NCBI GenBank assembly: GCA_963747555.1
Contig: CAVVFZ010000010.1
Span: forward strand, 1 to 64,000
Reading direction: 5' to 3'
Source of the DNA: DUZB01 sp963747555
Lineage (GTDB): Bacteria; Desulfobacterota; DSM-4660; Desulfatiglandales; Desulfatiglandaceae
DNA length: 64,000 bases
Shown: piece after piece, positions 32,072 through 40,830 of the stretch
How the letters are laid out: each line of letters starts with the position of its first letter
Numbering within the stretch: the first letter of the stretch is position 1
Translations under genes and position numbers: made by a program
Notes under the pieces: generated by a model
Database searches by the model: none
The model's input: only the letters and a program-made list of their open reading frames with translations
What the model was told of the DNA's origin: nothing

Positions 32072-33250
32072 ATGGAACAGCGTTTCGTCAGTGAGTTTCT
32101 TCAACATTGGCATGCCATCGCCTGGTTGGCGGCAAGTATTCTTTTCGGGCTCATTGTGTATTCCGTGGTTTTTAAAATAGGCAAGGTCCTTGCCCGGCGT
32201 ACGGAGAGTATCGTGGACGATTCCATGATCAAACATTGCCGGGGCCCCATGCGACTCATCATCCCCCTGTTGCTTTGTGATTTTCTGTTCCCATTGATCA
32301 AATTGCCTCCTGATGTCGTGCTCTTTTTAAAGCAAGTCATCAGTCTTGTCTTAACAGGGGCCGTGGCGTGGCTTATCGTAAAAGTCATTTCTGTTTTTGA
32401 GGATATCATCCTCGATCGATACAAAGTGGATGTCACGGACAACCTCAGGGCTCGCCGGATCAAGACGCAGATTCAGATTTTGAGGAAGATCCTGGTCATT
32501 GTCGTGGTGATACTGGCTCTTGGCGCCATCCTGATGACCTTTGACAAGGTTCGTCATCTGGGGTCAAGTATCCTGGCGTCGGCCGGGATTGCCGGCATTA
32601 TCGTGGGCCTGGCCGCACAGCGATCCATTGCCACTCTGTTAGCGGGGATCCAGATTGCCTTTACTCAACCCATTCGCTATGACGATGTGGTTATTGTGGA
32701 AAGTGAGTGGGGGCGTATCGAAGAGATCACGCTGACCTATGTGGTCGTACGGATCTGGGATTTGCGCCGTCTGATTTTGCCGATTACCTACTTCCTTGAA
32801 AAGCCGTTTGAAAACTGGACGCGGATATCAGCCGACCTTCTGGGGACGGTTTTTCTGTACGTCGATTATACCGTCCCCGTTCAGGCGGTAAGGGAGGAGC
32901 TTCTGCGTATCCTCGAAAAAACCGACACCTGGGATGGCCGTGTGAGTGGATTGCAGGTGACCAACACAACGGAAAGGACGGTGGAACTCAGGGCACTCAT
33001 GAGCGCGGCGGATTCCTCCAAGGCCTGGCAACTACGCTGCACGGTAAGGGAAGAACTTGTTGCGTTTCTCCAGAAAAATTATCCTGATGCCCTGCCCAGG
33101 GTACGTGCCGAGGTCGGCGCATGGCCGTCCAATATGAGGGCCGAGGAGAAGACGGCCCCGGTTCCTGATAAAGAATCCCGCATTACCATGCGATTTCCAG
33201 GGCCTTTCCCTTATGAAACTCGTGGAGTTCTTCGTTATATCCGATCTTGA
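32072..33250 (+). CDS. MscS-family mechanosensitive ion channel
   Basis: Inner-membrane channel of 392 residues that would release solutes on hypo-osmotic shock. There are about five membrane helices (around residues 15-33, 58-80, 86-108, 137-158 and 163-190). The pore/beta-domain junction shows ASAGIAGIIVGLAAQRSIATLL followed by AGIQIAFTQPIRYDDVVIVE and GRIEEITLTYVVVRIWD, matching the MscS core. The last ~22 residues are encoded over the antisense 3' end of the GH65 gene and do not look like a normal MscS tail. It lies between trehalose genes, fitting an osmotic role. Confidence 0.9.
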   Translation: MEQRFVSEFLQHWHAIAWLAASILFGLIVYSVVFKIGKVLARRTESIVDDSMIKHCRGPMRLIIPLLLCDFLFPLIKLPPDVVLFLKQVISLVLTGAVAWLIVKVISVFEDIILDRYKVDVTDNLRARRIKTQIQILRKILVIVVVILALGAILMTFDKVRHLGSSILASAGIAGIIVGLAAQRSIATLLAGIQIAFTQPIRYDDVVIVESEWGRIEEITLTYVVVRIWDLRRLILPITYFLEKPFENWTRISADLLGTVFLYVDYTVPVQAVREELLRILEKTDTWDGRVSGLQVTNTTERTVELRALMSAADSSKAWQLRCTVREELVAFLQKNYPDALPRVRAEVGAWPSNMRAEEKTAPVPDKESRITMRFPGPFPYETRGVLRYIRS

Positions 33251-35588
33251 TCGGTTGCCGTCCGGCCCCGGATGTGGTCACTCTCAGTTTGCCCGGCAAT
33301 ATTTCGATAGACAGGGTATGACTTCGGTAACGCAATTGCATGGAAAATTTTCCCAGGTCATCCGGAAGAAAAGGATTGAACCATAATACGTCGCCCCGGG
33401 TTTCAAGGCCCGTAAAGCCCCTCTGAAGCATGTCAATACATCCGGCCATGGCGCCGAGGTGGATGCCTTCAGGCGTGGTCCCTCCTTGGATGTCTGAGAT
33501 GTCGCTTTCCAATGCCTCCTTGAAAAGTTTCCAGGAACCAGCCCTGTCACTCCTTGCCAGAACCCAAGAGTGAACCACACGACTCAGCGTAGACCCGTGG
33601 GAAGTTCGTTTGATGTAATAATCGATATTCTTTGGAATGGTCTCGTATTTGAAAGGATATCCCAACTGATCAAATAGCCGACCCAGTTCTTCCGAGGAGA
33701 AAAGGTAAAACAACATAAGGACATCGGCCTGTTTAGATGCCTTGTACCGATTGGGGGTGTCATCCTCGGCTTCCAAAATTCTGTCCAGCCTCTGGATGTC
33801 CCCGTGTTTCTCACGATAGCCATCCCAGTCAAATTCCTGGAGTTCGTCATACCCCTCAAACTGACTGATGATTCCGTCGCCATGAAAGACCACGCGCATC
33901 TTTCGGCTGATATCCCGCCAGTGTTCGATCTCCTCTTCTCCTAATTTCAACGATCGGTACAGCTCTTTCTTTCTATCCTCGGGGAGGATTTCCAGCAAGG
34001 CCAGGGCCTCGGTCAGGACCCACACGGCCATGATATTGGTGTAGGCAACATTGTCTAATCCGGGTTCGTCGGAATCGGGATAGGCTTCATGGTATTCATC
34101 GGGGCCCATGACGCCCAGGATTTCGTATCGACCCAGGTCCGAATTGAAGCTTGCGATACTGGCCCAGAACCGGGCAATTTCAAGGACCATTTCCGCTCCG
34201 TAGAAGGAAAGGAACTCCATGTCTTCCGTTGCCTGATAGTATTGACAGATATTGTAGGCAATGGCTGCACTGACATGCCGCTGAAGATGTGAATGATCGG
34301 GGATCCAATTCCCCGATTGGGGGTTGAGATGGATCTTCTGGGTTTCCTCCCGGCCGTTGCTTCCGCTCTGCCAGGGATACATGGCGCCGCGGTATCCCGC
34401 TTTCTTCGCCGCGGCACGGGCCTCATCGATGCGGCGATAGCGGTACATGAGCAGTGAGCGCGTGATCTCCGGAACCCGCAGATTCAGGATGGGGAAAATA
34501 AACAGCTCGTCCCAAAAAATGTGTCCGCGATAGGCCTCCCCGTGCCAGCCCCTGGAGGGAATACCCACATCCAGGTCCATTGTGTGCATACTGCTGCTCT
34601 GGAGCAGATGGAAGGTATAGAGGTGGAGAATCCTGCCTGTACGATCTTGTCCCGAGGGATTTTTTTCCTCATACTCCACATCAAACCGGCGCCAGAGGTG
34701 TTCCCACGCAAGGGCATGGGAGTCGACCAGTTCTTGGAAATTCTCCGTCCTCTCTATGAGCTTTTTGGCCTCCATTCCGCATTCGGTCGAGGCATGGTCG
34801 CGCGAAGTGAACAGGGCAACCACCTTTTCCACGCGGATCTCATTGTTTTCATCCGCACTTACGGTAAAAACCTGACTGATATAACCTAACTTTCTGTGTA
34901 TCCTTCTTTCGGTGTCCAGGAATTCACCATTTCGGGCAACCCGTGTTCTTGCGGTCTGGGCAATTTCAATTCTTGACTGCAACGTCCGGGCTTTGAGGAA
35001 AAGGGTCTCCTCATTGGTCGTTCCGCTTTCCGGAATTTCAAGATGCTGGCTGTTAAGCCCTCCGTAACGGGGGACCCCGTCGTTCGACACGCGGCCGTCC
35101 AGGGCCGAGCAAAATTCCACTTCCTCTGAACAATTTTCACACCTGAAAGTGATTTCAAGGCCGGCCAGATGCGGGTTGGCCATATGGACGAACCGGCGTT
35201 CTCTCATGGCGACGCGTCTGTCTTTCCGATCCCTGAACCGGAAATTGCGCGCCAGAATTCCGTGTTTCATGTCCAGTTCCTGCCGGTACTCCAGAATCTC
35301 CACATTTGCGGGGTTAAACCATTCCTCGTCTCTAAAGCGAAAGGTGAAGCAAAGCCAGTTGGGCAGGTTGACCAGATCTTCATTCTCGATGACTTTTCCC
35401 TTCATTTCCGTCTTCAGACGGTTATAGCCTCCCGCAAGATAGGTCCCCGGGTAATGAATGCCGTCCGCCTTTGATTCCGGAGCCGCCCCCCGTGTGGCAA
35501 AATACCCGTTCCCCAGGGTGCACAAGGCCTCCCGCAGCTTCTCCTGTTCGGGGTTGAACCCCTCATATTTCAGAGACCATACACTCAT
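33183..35588 (-). CDS. GH65 disaccharide phosphorylase (trehalose/maltose/kojibiose phosphorylase type)
   Basis: An inverting phosphorylase of about 801 residues, uninterrupted. The family start VWSLKYEGFNPEQEKLREALCTLGNGYFATRGA is followed by FWDELFIFPIL, GAMYPWQSGSNGREETQ and the catalytic acid Glu in ILGVMGPDEYHE, then TSHGSTLS and a C-terminal GTTPEGIHLGAMAG region binding phosphate. It would yield beta-glucose-1-phosphate and glucose. ATG 35588, with GGGAGG, overlaps the stop of the beta-phosphoglucomutase/OtsB fusion, strong evidence for a joint pathway; trehalose or trehalose-6-phosphate is the likeliest substrate. The 3' end overlaps mscS by 68 bases. Confidence 0.9.
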   Translation of the reverse strand: MSVWSLKYEGFNPEQEKLREALCTLGNGYFATRGAAPESKADGIHYPGTYLAGGYNRLKTEMKGKVIENEDLVNLPNWLCFTFRFRDEEWFNPANVEILEYRQELDMKHGILARNFRFRDRKDRRVAMRERRFVHMANPHLAGLEITFRCENCSEEVEFCSALDGRVSNDGVPRYGGLNSQHLEIPESGTTNEETLFLKARTLQSRIEIAQTARTRVARNGEFLDTERRIHRKLGYISQVFTVSADENNEIRVEKVVALFTSRDHASTECGMEAKKLIERTENFQELVDSHALAWEHLWRRFDVEYEEKNPSGQDRTGRILHLYTFHLLQSSSMHTMDLDVGIPSRGWHGEAYRGHIFWDELFIFPILNLRVPEITRSLLMYRYRRIDEARAAAKKAGYRGAMYPWQSGSNGREETQKIHLNPQSGNWIPDHSHLQRHVSAAIAYNICQYYQATEDMEFLSFYGAEMVLEIARFWASIASFNSDLGRYEILGVMGPDEYHEAYPDSDEPGLDNVAYTNIMAVWVLTEALALLEILPEDRKKELYRSLKLGEEEIEHWRDISRKMRVVFHGDGIISQFEGYDELQEFDWDGYREKHGDIQRLDRILEAEDDTPNRYKASKQADVLMLFYLFSSEELGRLFDQLGYPFKYETIPKNIDYYIKRTSHGSTLSRVVHSWVLARSDRAGSWKLFKEALESDISDIQGGTTPEGIHLGAMAGCIDMLQRGFTGLETRGDVLWFNPFLPDDLGKFSMQLRYRSHTLSIEILPGKLRVTTSGAGRQPIKIGYNEELHEFHKGKALEIAW

Positions 35589-37144
35589 CAACGTTTTCCT
35601 CCCTTCATGGCGACAAGCCTGGTAAGAAATTCCTCAACCTCGTCCGGATCTTTCAATCGATACTGCGCCTCCGTGGGACGGGGCTCATCCATGACCACGA
35701 TTCCTATCCCTCGTTGTCGCAAGGTCTTGAAGGCGTCTTCATCCGTTACGTCGTCACCCAGATAAAGGGGAACCACGTCCGGACCGCCCAGTTCAAGTTC
35801 CTTAAGCAGCCACAACAAGGCCTTCCCTTTATGCCAGTCGATCTTCGGCTGGAGTTCAAAGATCTTTTTTCCACCCGATTGACGAAGATCGGAGTGACGT
35901 CCCGCGACCTCCTCCACCATTTCTTTCACCGATGCCGTCTTTTCCTCTTTCACCTGCCTGTAATGGATGGCAATGGAAAATCGTTTTCGTTCGATCCTTG
36001 CGCCCGCAATAGAGCCGGCCTTTTCCTTGAGTTCCTTCTCCGCCTGATCGAGGGAAGGCAGATGATCCGTCCCCTTTTGGTGCTGCATCCGCATCCCTCC
36101 AGGTCCCGCGATATCGAAGCCGTGGCTTCCCGCATAGTAAATTCCTTCCATCCCGACGAGTTTACGGACGTCGGGCAGATCCCGTCCGCTGATTACCGCC
36201 AACGGAAAAGACTCCATGACCTTTTTTAATGCCTCGCGCATGGAGCCGGAGAGAAATGCCTTTTCAGGATCGTCCACAATGGGCGTCAGCGTGCCGTCAT
36301 AATCTAAAAAAACCGCTACCTTTTTGTCTTTTGCACGGGATGCAATCTCTCTTGTACTGGCAAGAGCCGATGGAGGCGTGTCCGGATTGTCGGCAGCAGG
36401 ACCTTCCACCCGCACAATCCCCAGGCTCTTGACCACCGCGGTGGCTCCCGCTTCCCTGAGATCCTCGGCATGTCCGGTTCGATCCACCCCGATGACGAGG
36501 CCGAAATGGCCGCGTCTGCCGGCTTTTACGCCTGAAATGGCGTCTTCCACCACCACGGCGCGGCCGGGGCTGATGCCCAATCTTTTGCAGGCTACCAAAA
36601 AGATATCGGGGGATGGCTTTCCTTCAAGATCCAGTGCCTCCGCATCCGTGCCGTCAACCCTTGTATGAAAGAGATCGGAGATCCCCGTCACCTCGAGAAC
36701 TTTCTTGCAGTTCTTGCTGGATGACACCACGGCGGTTTTCATGCCGGCTGAAAGGATTTCCCGAACAAGACGGACGGCCGGTTGATATACCTCCACCCCT
36801 TCCATTTCCAGTAGCTGATGGAAAATCCGGTTTTTCCGATTCCCCAGGCCGCAAACAGTCTCTTGGTCCGGGTCGTCATCCGGCTTTCCGTGGGGAAGAT
36901 CGATGCCTCTCGATTCAAGAAAACTCTCTACCCCGTCATATCTTGGCTTGCCGTCCACGTAGAGACGATAGTCCGAATCCTTGTCAAAAGGCTGCCAATC
37001 GCCGTTGGAATGCTGTTTGAGATATTCGTCAAAAAGCTGCTTCCAGGCGTTGGCGTGAACTTTTGCCGTCCGTGTAATGACCCCGTCCAAATCAAAAACC
37101 ACACCATCAAATTGGGATTTTGAGATCTTCAACCATGAATTCAT
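35588..37144 (-). CDS. Beta-phosphoglucomutase / trehalose-6-phosphate phosphatase fusion
   Basis: Two HAD-superfamily enzymes in one 518-residue chain. Residues 1-250 form a beta-phosphoglucomutase-like domain: nucleophile FDLDGVITRT, AVVSSSKN, and KPSPDIFLVACKRLGISPGRAVVVEDAISG-type motifs IV. Residues ~270-518 are OtsB-like: VAVFLDYDGTLTPIVDDP, AVISGRDLPDVR, AGSHGFDI, KALLWLL and LYLGDDVTDEDAF. ATG 37144 has a GGAGG site, preferred over the GTG three bases upstream. With the coupled GH65 phosphorylase the chain could dephosphorylate trehalose-6-P and convert beta-glucose-1-P from phosphorolysis to glucose-6-P. It also supplies the phosphatase missing beside the OtsA-like gene. Confidence 0.93.
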   Translation of the reverse strand: MNSWLKISKSQFDGVVFDLDGVITRTAKVHANAWKQLFDEYLKQHSNGDWQPFDKDSDYRLYVDGKPRYDGVESFLESRGIDLPHGKPDDDPDQETVCGLGNRKNRIFHQLLEMEGVEVYQPAVRLVREILSAGMKTAVVSSSKNCKKVLEVTGISDLFHTRVDGTDAEALDLEGKPSPDIFLVACKRLGISPGRAVVVEDAISGVKAGRRGHFGLVIGVDRTGHAEDLREAGATAVVKSLGIVRVEGPAADNPDTPPSALASTREIASRAKDKKVAVFLDYDGTLTPIVDDPEKAFLSGSMREALKKVMESFPLAVISGRDLPDVRKLVGMEGIYYAGSHGFDIAGPGGMRMQHQKGTDHLPSLDQAEKELKEKAGSIAGARIERKRFSIAIHYRQVKEEKTASVKEMVEEVAGRHSDLRQSGGKKIFELQPKIDWHKGKALLWLLKELELGGPDVVPLYLGDDVTDEDAFKTLRQRGIGIVVMDEPRPTEAQYRLKDPDEVEEFLTRLVAMKGGKR

Positions 37145-37377
37145 CACTTGACCTCCGCGATATTTTCAGACCAAGGTGAATTGCCGTCTTGCGCCATTCC
37201 AACTTGGACCACTTATAAAATACCTATCATGCCAAAGGGAGACGCGGGAATGGGGTAAGTTATGTATTTTTGATCCATTCCAAGAGGATTTCCATCGAAA
37301 AACCCGTCAAGATTTCAGAGAAGATACCCCGTTTTTTATGAAAGCTAAGGGCTATGCCTGATTGCCTTTGCAATAGC

Positions 37378-37539
37378 GTATACTTTTCCGAGATCCAATG
37401 GAGGCGGTCGGAAAATGGGTTTTTGTCTTAATCGGCGATGAGCTTGGAAATGTTCATCCGATTCCACCCATATACCTGTAAAGGCCAACAAAAATAGGGG
37501 ATTCACCCCATTGTTGAAAGAATCGTTCCCGTGAATAAT
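37378..37539. repeat. Dispersed intergenic repeat, copy 2
   Basis: Matches 9713-9850 in landmark order, with the last ~64 bases nearly identical (a handful of substitutions). It lies in the divergent gap between the pgm-otsB gene and the nitric oxide reductase gene (37145-37609), where I see no coding sequence. It contains the same imperfect CAACAA..GGGG/CCCC..TTGTTG hairpin. Confidence 0.7.
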
Positions 37540-37609
37540 GAGAATGTGGAACTGCATCGAGTCCGGATTTTCCGTAGCTGGCGCCGGGGTCATAGAGATA
37601 AGGAGGAAT

Positions 37610-39907
37610 ATGGGAAAAGAGAAAGAATCGCTTAAGCTTTCTTCCTGGTGGCGATACAGCGCATTACTGGTCTTCCTGATCGGATTGAGCGTGCTGACCT
37701 ATCTTTCCATCGGCGCCTACAAAAATGCTCCGCCCATACCTGAAAAAGTGGTCGGGCCCGCGGGAGAGCTCCTGTTCAGCGGAGATGAGATCCGGGATGG
37801 TCAGGCGGTTTTCCTCAAATATGCACTCATGGAAAACGGGACTATCTGGGGACACGGCGCCTATTTGGGCCCCGATTTTTCCGCGGCTTATCTCCATGCC
37901 CTGGCGATACACGCCAATCACGCCATTGCCCGGAGAGAATTTAAACGCGACTGGGAAGATCTCGGTAAACAACAACAGGAAAGGGTCAGGGAAGAGACCC
38001 GAAATGCCCTGAAACAAAACCGCTATGATGCGGCCACAGGTACGTTGACGTTCACCCGGATTGAAAAAGACGCCTATCCGGAGCAGATCGATCAGTGGAC
38101 ACGCTATTTTGGGGGGCCGGAGAAAACAGGAGGACTTCCGGAGAAATTCATCCATGATCCCCGGGAATTAAGAGACCTGACGGCATTTTTTGCATGGACA
38201 GCCTGGGCTTCGGTAGCCAATCGGCCAGGCAAATCCTTTTCCTACACCAACAATTTTCCCTATGATCCCATGGTCGGCAATGTCCTGACGCGGGATGCCA
38301 TCCTTTGGAGCGCTCTGAGCGTTGTGATGCTGCTGGGCGGCCTGGCCGCGGTCCTCTTCGCGTTCGGCAAATTCGATTACCTGGGATGGAAGGGAGAGTC
38401 CACGCGCATATCTCTCCAAATGCTTCCGGGTGAGACGACCGGGAGCCAACGGGCCGTTATAAAATTTTTTTTGATTGTGACCCTTCTTTTTCTTGCCCAG
38501 ACCCTTGTTGGGGGGGCTGTTGCCCATTTTCGCGCCGATCCGGGCACTTTTTACGGTTTTGACCTGTCCCGTATCTTTCCAAGCAATATCCTTCGGACCT
38601 GGCATTTACAGTTAGCCATTTTCTGGATCGCAACAGCATACATAGCGGGCGGACTGCTGCTTGCCGGCACCCTCGGCGGAGAAGAACCCAAAGGGCAGGT
38701 TATGGGCATCAATCTGTTGTTCTGGGCCCTGGTTCTGGTGGTGGGCGGAAGCCTTCTGGGAGAACTGCTGGGCGTCCGCCAGATTTTTAAGAAAACCTGG
38801 AGCATCTTCGGACATCAGGGATGGGAATATCTGGACCTGGGCCGCTTCTGGCAGGCCCTTTTGGTGGTTGGCCTGCTCCTGTGGATTTTCCTGATCAATC
38901 GGGCGCTTCGACCGGCACGAAAAAAAGCTGAAAGCAGGGAGATATCGCTCCTGTTCCTCGGTGCGGCGGTAACGATTCCGCTTTTCTATCTGCCTGCCTT
39001 TTTTTTCGGCTCAGGGAGTAATTTCTCGGTTGTGGACATCTGGCGGTTCTGGATTATTCACCTGTGGGTGGAAGGCTTTTTCGAGCTCTTTGTCACCGTG
39101 ATGGTGGCGGTTACCTTTTTTCAACTGGGTGTGGTGTCCAGGATCACCGCCACACGGATTATTTACCTGGACGCAATTTTGTTTTTAGCAGGCGGCCTTA
39201 TCGGGACCGCCCACCATTGGTACTGGACCGGTCAATCCAATGTCATGATGGCTTTTGCCGCCCTTTTCTCCGCCCTGGAAGTGGTTCCACTCACGCTTCT
39301 CACCCTCGATGCCTGGGATTTTATCAAACTTACCGGTACAAAAGATGGATCCGGCAAAGCCAAACGGATTATCCCTCACAAGTGGGCATTCTATTTTTTG
39401 ATGGCGGTGGGTTTCTGGAACTTTGTGGGGGCGGGTATATTCGGATTCCTCATCAATATGCCGATGGTCAGCTATTTTGAGGTGGGTACGCTGCTTACGC
39501 CCAACCATGGCCATTCCGCCCTGATGGGGGCCTTCGGCATGCTGGCCATGGCCCTGGTGGTTCTGGGACTTCGACAGGTGATGCCCGATGAAAAGTGGCA
39601 GCGGCCGGAAAAGTATGTCAAGCTCTCTTTTTGGGGCTTGAATATCGGTCTTGCCTTAATGGTGGCCGTCAACCTTTTTCCCGGCGGCATTATGCAACTC
39701 TGGGATGTCTTGACCAACGGCTACTGGCACGCCAGAGGATTGTCGTATCTGAGCCAGGAACGGGTAAGGCTCCTCGAGTGGCTTCGAATGCCGGCCGATC
39801 TCATTTTTATTCTATTGGGCGTCATCCCGGCGGTGATTGCTGCGGGCATGACTTACCGGTATGTGAGGAGCAAAAATCTGGGTTCAGAGAGTCCGGCCTT
39901 AAATTAA
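37610..39907 (+). CDS. norB: Quinol-dependent nitric oxide reductase (qNOR, NorB/NorZ type)
   Basis: Haem-copper oxidase superfamily enzyme that reduces NO to N2O with quinol, in the inner membrane. About 765 residues, the long single-subunit form. The N-terminal helix (ALLVFLIGLSVLTYLSIGAY) and periplasmic domain with DGQAVFLKYALMENGTIWGHG..LHALAIHANHAI are qNOR features; the catalytic part has RTWHLQLAIFWIATAYI, IIHLWVEGFFELFVTVMVA (metal-ligand His and conserved Glu), GTAHHWYWTG and PNHGHSALMGAFGMLA. ATG 37610 has an AAGGAGG site. It stands alone, probably for NO detoxification rather than full denitrification, since no nir/nos genes are nearby. Confidence 0.92.
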   Translation: MGKEKESLKLSSWWRYSALLVFLIGLSVLTYLSIGAYKNAPPIPEKVVGPAGELLFSGDEIRDGQAVFLKYALMENGTIWGHGAYLGPDFSAAYLHALAIHANHAIARREFKRDWEDLGKQQQERVREETRNALKQNRYDAATGTLTFTRIEKDAYPEQIDQWTRYFGGPEKTGGLPEKFIHDPRELRDLTAFFAWTAWASVANRPGKSFSYTNNFPYDPMVGNVLTRDAILWSALSVVMLLGGLAAVLFAFGKFDYLGWKGESTRISLQMLPGETTGSQRAVIKFFLIVTLLFLAQTLVGGAVAHFRADPGTFYGFDLSRIFPSNILRTWHLQLAIFWIATAYIAGGLLLAGTLGGEEPKGQVMGINLLFWALVLVVGGSLLGELLGVRQIFKKTWSIFGHQGWEYLDLGRFWQALLVVGLLLWIFLINRALRPARKKAESREISLLFLGAAVTIPLFYLPAFFFGSGSNFSVVDIWRFWIIHLWVEGFFELFVTVMVAVTFFQLGVVSRITATRIIYLDAILFLAGGLIGTAHHWYWTGQSNVMMAFAALFSALEVVPLTLLTLDAWDFIKLTGTKDGSGKAKRIIPHKWAFYFLMAVGFWNFVGAGIFGFLINMPMVSYFEVGTLLTPNHGHSALMGAFGMLAMALVVLGLRQVMPDEKWQRPEKYVKLSFWGLNIGLALMVAVNLFPGGIMQLWDVLTNGYWHARGLSYLSQERVRLLEWLRMPADLIFILLGVIPAVIAAGMTYRYVRSKNLGSESPALN

Positions 39908-39968
39908 TCCCGGGAGGTGTGGCTTGTTAGGACAAGTTGGCGACGATCAGGTTTCAGGGTACCTTTTT

Positions 39969-40190
39969 AAATTTCCTGGTAAACCATTTTAGAATCAGCA
40001 AATCCATTCCGTCACAGGGTCTTTTTTGCTGCCGCATCTGATTCCTGCGGAGCACCGGTCCTTTTAAGCCGGTACGGAGAGGACATTAAAAACTCAAGGT
40101 ATTCGTTGTACCAGCCTAAAAGGACCTCGCAACGATCGGTGAAGGTCGATCCAAGATGCAGCAGCAAAGAAGACCCTGTGACTCCATTAC
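39969..40190. repeat. Long imperfect hairpin element
   Basis: The arms 40011-40038 (GTCACAGGGTCTTTTTTGCTG...GCATCT) and 40155-40185 are imperfect reverse complements. An inner pair (GGTCCTTTTAAGCCGGTAC near 40058; GTACCAGCCTAAAAGGACC near 40108) pairs with only a few mismatches, so the whole ~190 bases can fold. The left flank plus arm recurs at 60943-61000. Probably a degenerate MITE or structured intergenic repeat. The 39908-40299 gap otherwise shows only GTTTCAG units and the superoxide reductase leader. Confidence 0.65.
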
Positions 40191-40212
40191 TGCCGGGTTT
40201 TTGAAAAGAGAC

Positions 40213-40240
40213 GTTTCAGGTGTCAGGTTTCAGGTTTCAG
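40213..40240. repeat. GTTTCAG short tandem repeats, second run
   Basis: Four consecutive 7-base units (GTTTCAG, GTGTCAG, GTTTCAG, GTTTCAG) end in CGT, as in the run at 9858-9897. It is non-coding, 60 bases upstream of the superoxide reductase start. Confidence 0.55.
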
Positions 40241-40299
40241 CGTGTTATGATGACTTTTGACGGATTTAACAGTGCAACCTAAAAAAGGGAGGTTTTCAA

Positions 40300-40776
40300 A
40301 TGGAGCGTAGAACTTTACTCAAGGCGGGGCTTTTCGGTGGAGCGGCCATGGTTTTCGGTAATGGGTTGGCGGCGGCAAAGGAATATTTTCCCATCCCGGT
40401 GAATGAGGAACTTTTTCAAAATATCAACCGGGTAAAGGACCCGGCCAACATGACGGGGCTTGAAAAAAAGCACATGCCGGTGATTAAAGCTCCCGAAAAG
40501 GTGAAGGCAGGAGAACCCTTTGATGTGAACGTCATCATCGGGGAGATTCTCCATCCCATGGGGCCGAAACACTGGATTGAATACCTTCAGATGAATATCG
40601 GCAATGAGCCGGCAGGCAGAATCGACTTTCGTTCACATGGCTATCTGAAGCCCAAAGCCGGGTTTAACGTGGTGCTGGGGGAGGACCTGAAAGGAAAGAC
40701 GGTCTCTCTGGTGATGCAGCTCAAGTGTAATCTCCACGGTATCTGGGAAAGTTATCATAACGTGGAAATCGTGTAA
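40300..40776 (+). CDS. Tat-exported superoxide reductase (neelaredoxin/desulfoferrodoxin centre II type)
   Basis: Reduces superoxide to peroxide at a Fe(His)4Cys centre. Twin-arginine signal MERRTLLKAGLFGGAAMVFG directs it to the periplasm, unusual because most superoxide reductases are cytoplasmic. Likely iron ligands are visible: His in EKKHMPVI, the two His in ILHPMGPKHWIEY, and Cys and His in KCNLHGIW, with the conserved Lys just before the first His. It lacks the rubredoxin-like N-terminal domain of class I enzymes. 158 residues, GGGAGG site at a good distance. It follows the nitric oxide reductase gene, together suggesting defence against O2 and NO. Confidence 0.9.
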   Translation: MERRTLLKAGLFGGAAMVFGNGLAAAKEYFPIPVNEELFQNINRVKDPANMTGLEKKHMPVIKAPEKVKAGEPFDVNVIIGEILHPMGPKHWIEYLQMNIGNEPAGRIDFRSHGYLKPKAGFNVVLGEDLKGKTVSLVMQLKCNLHGIWESYHNVEIV

Positions 40777-40830
40777 CCGGATGAAAACTGGATTATCGGG
40801 CTTTGGATGACCCTGATGGAGAAAGAACGA

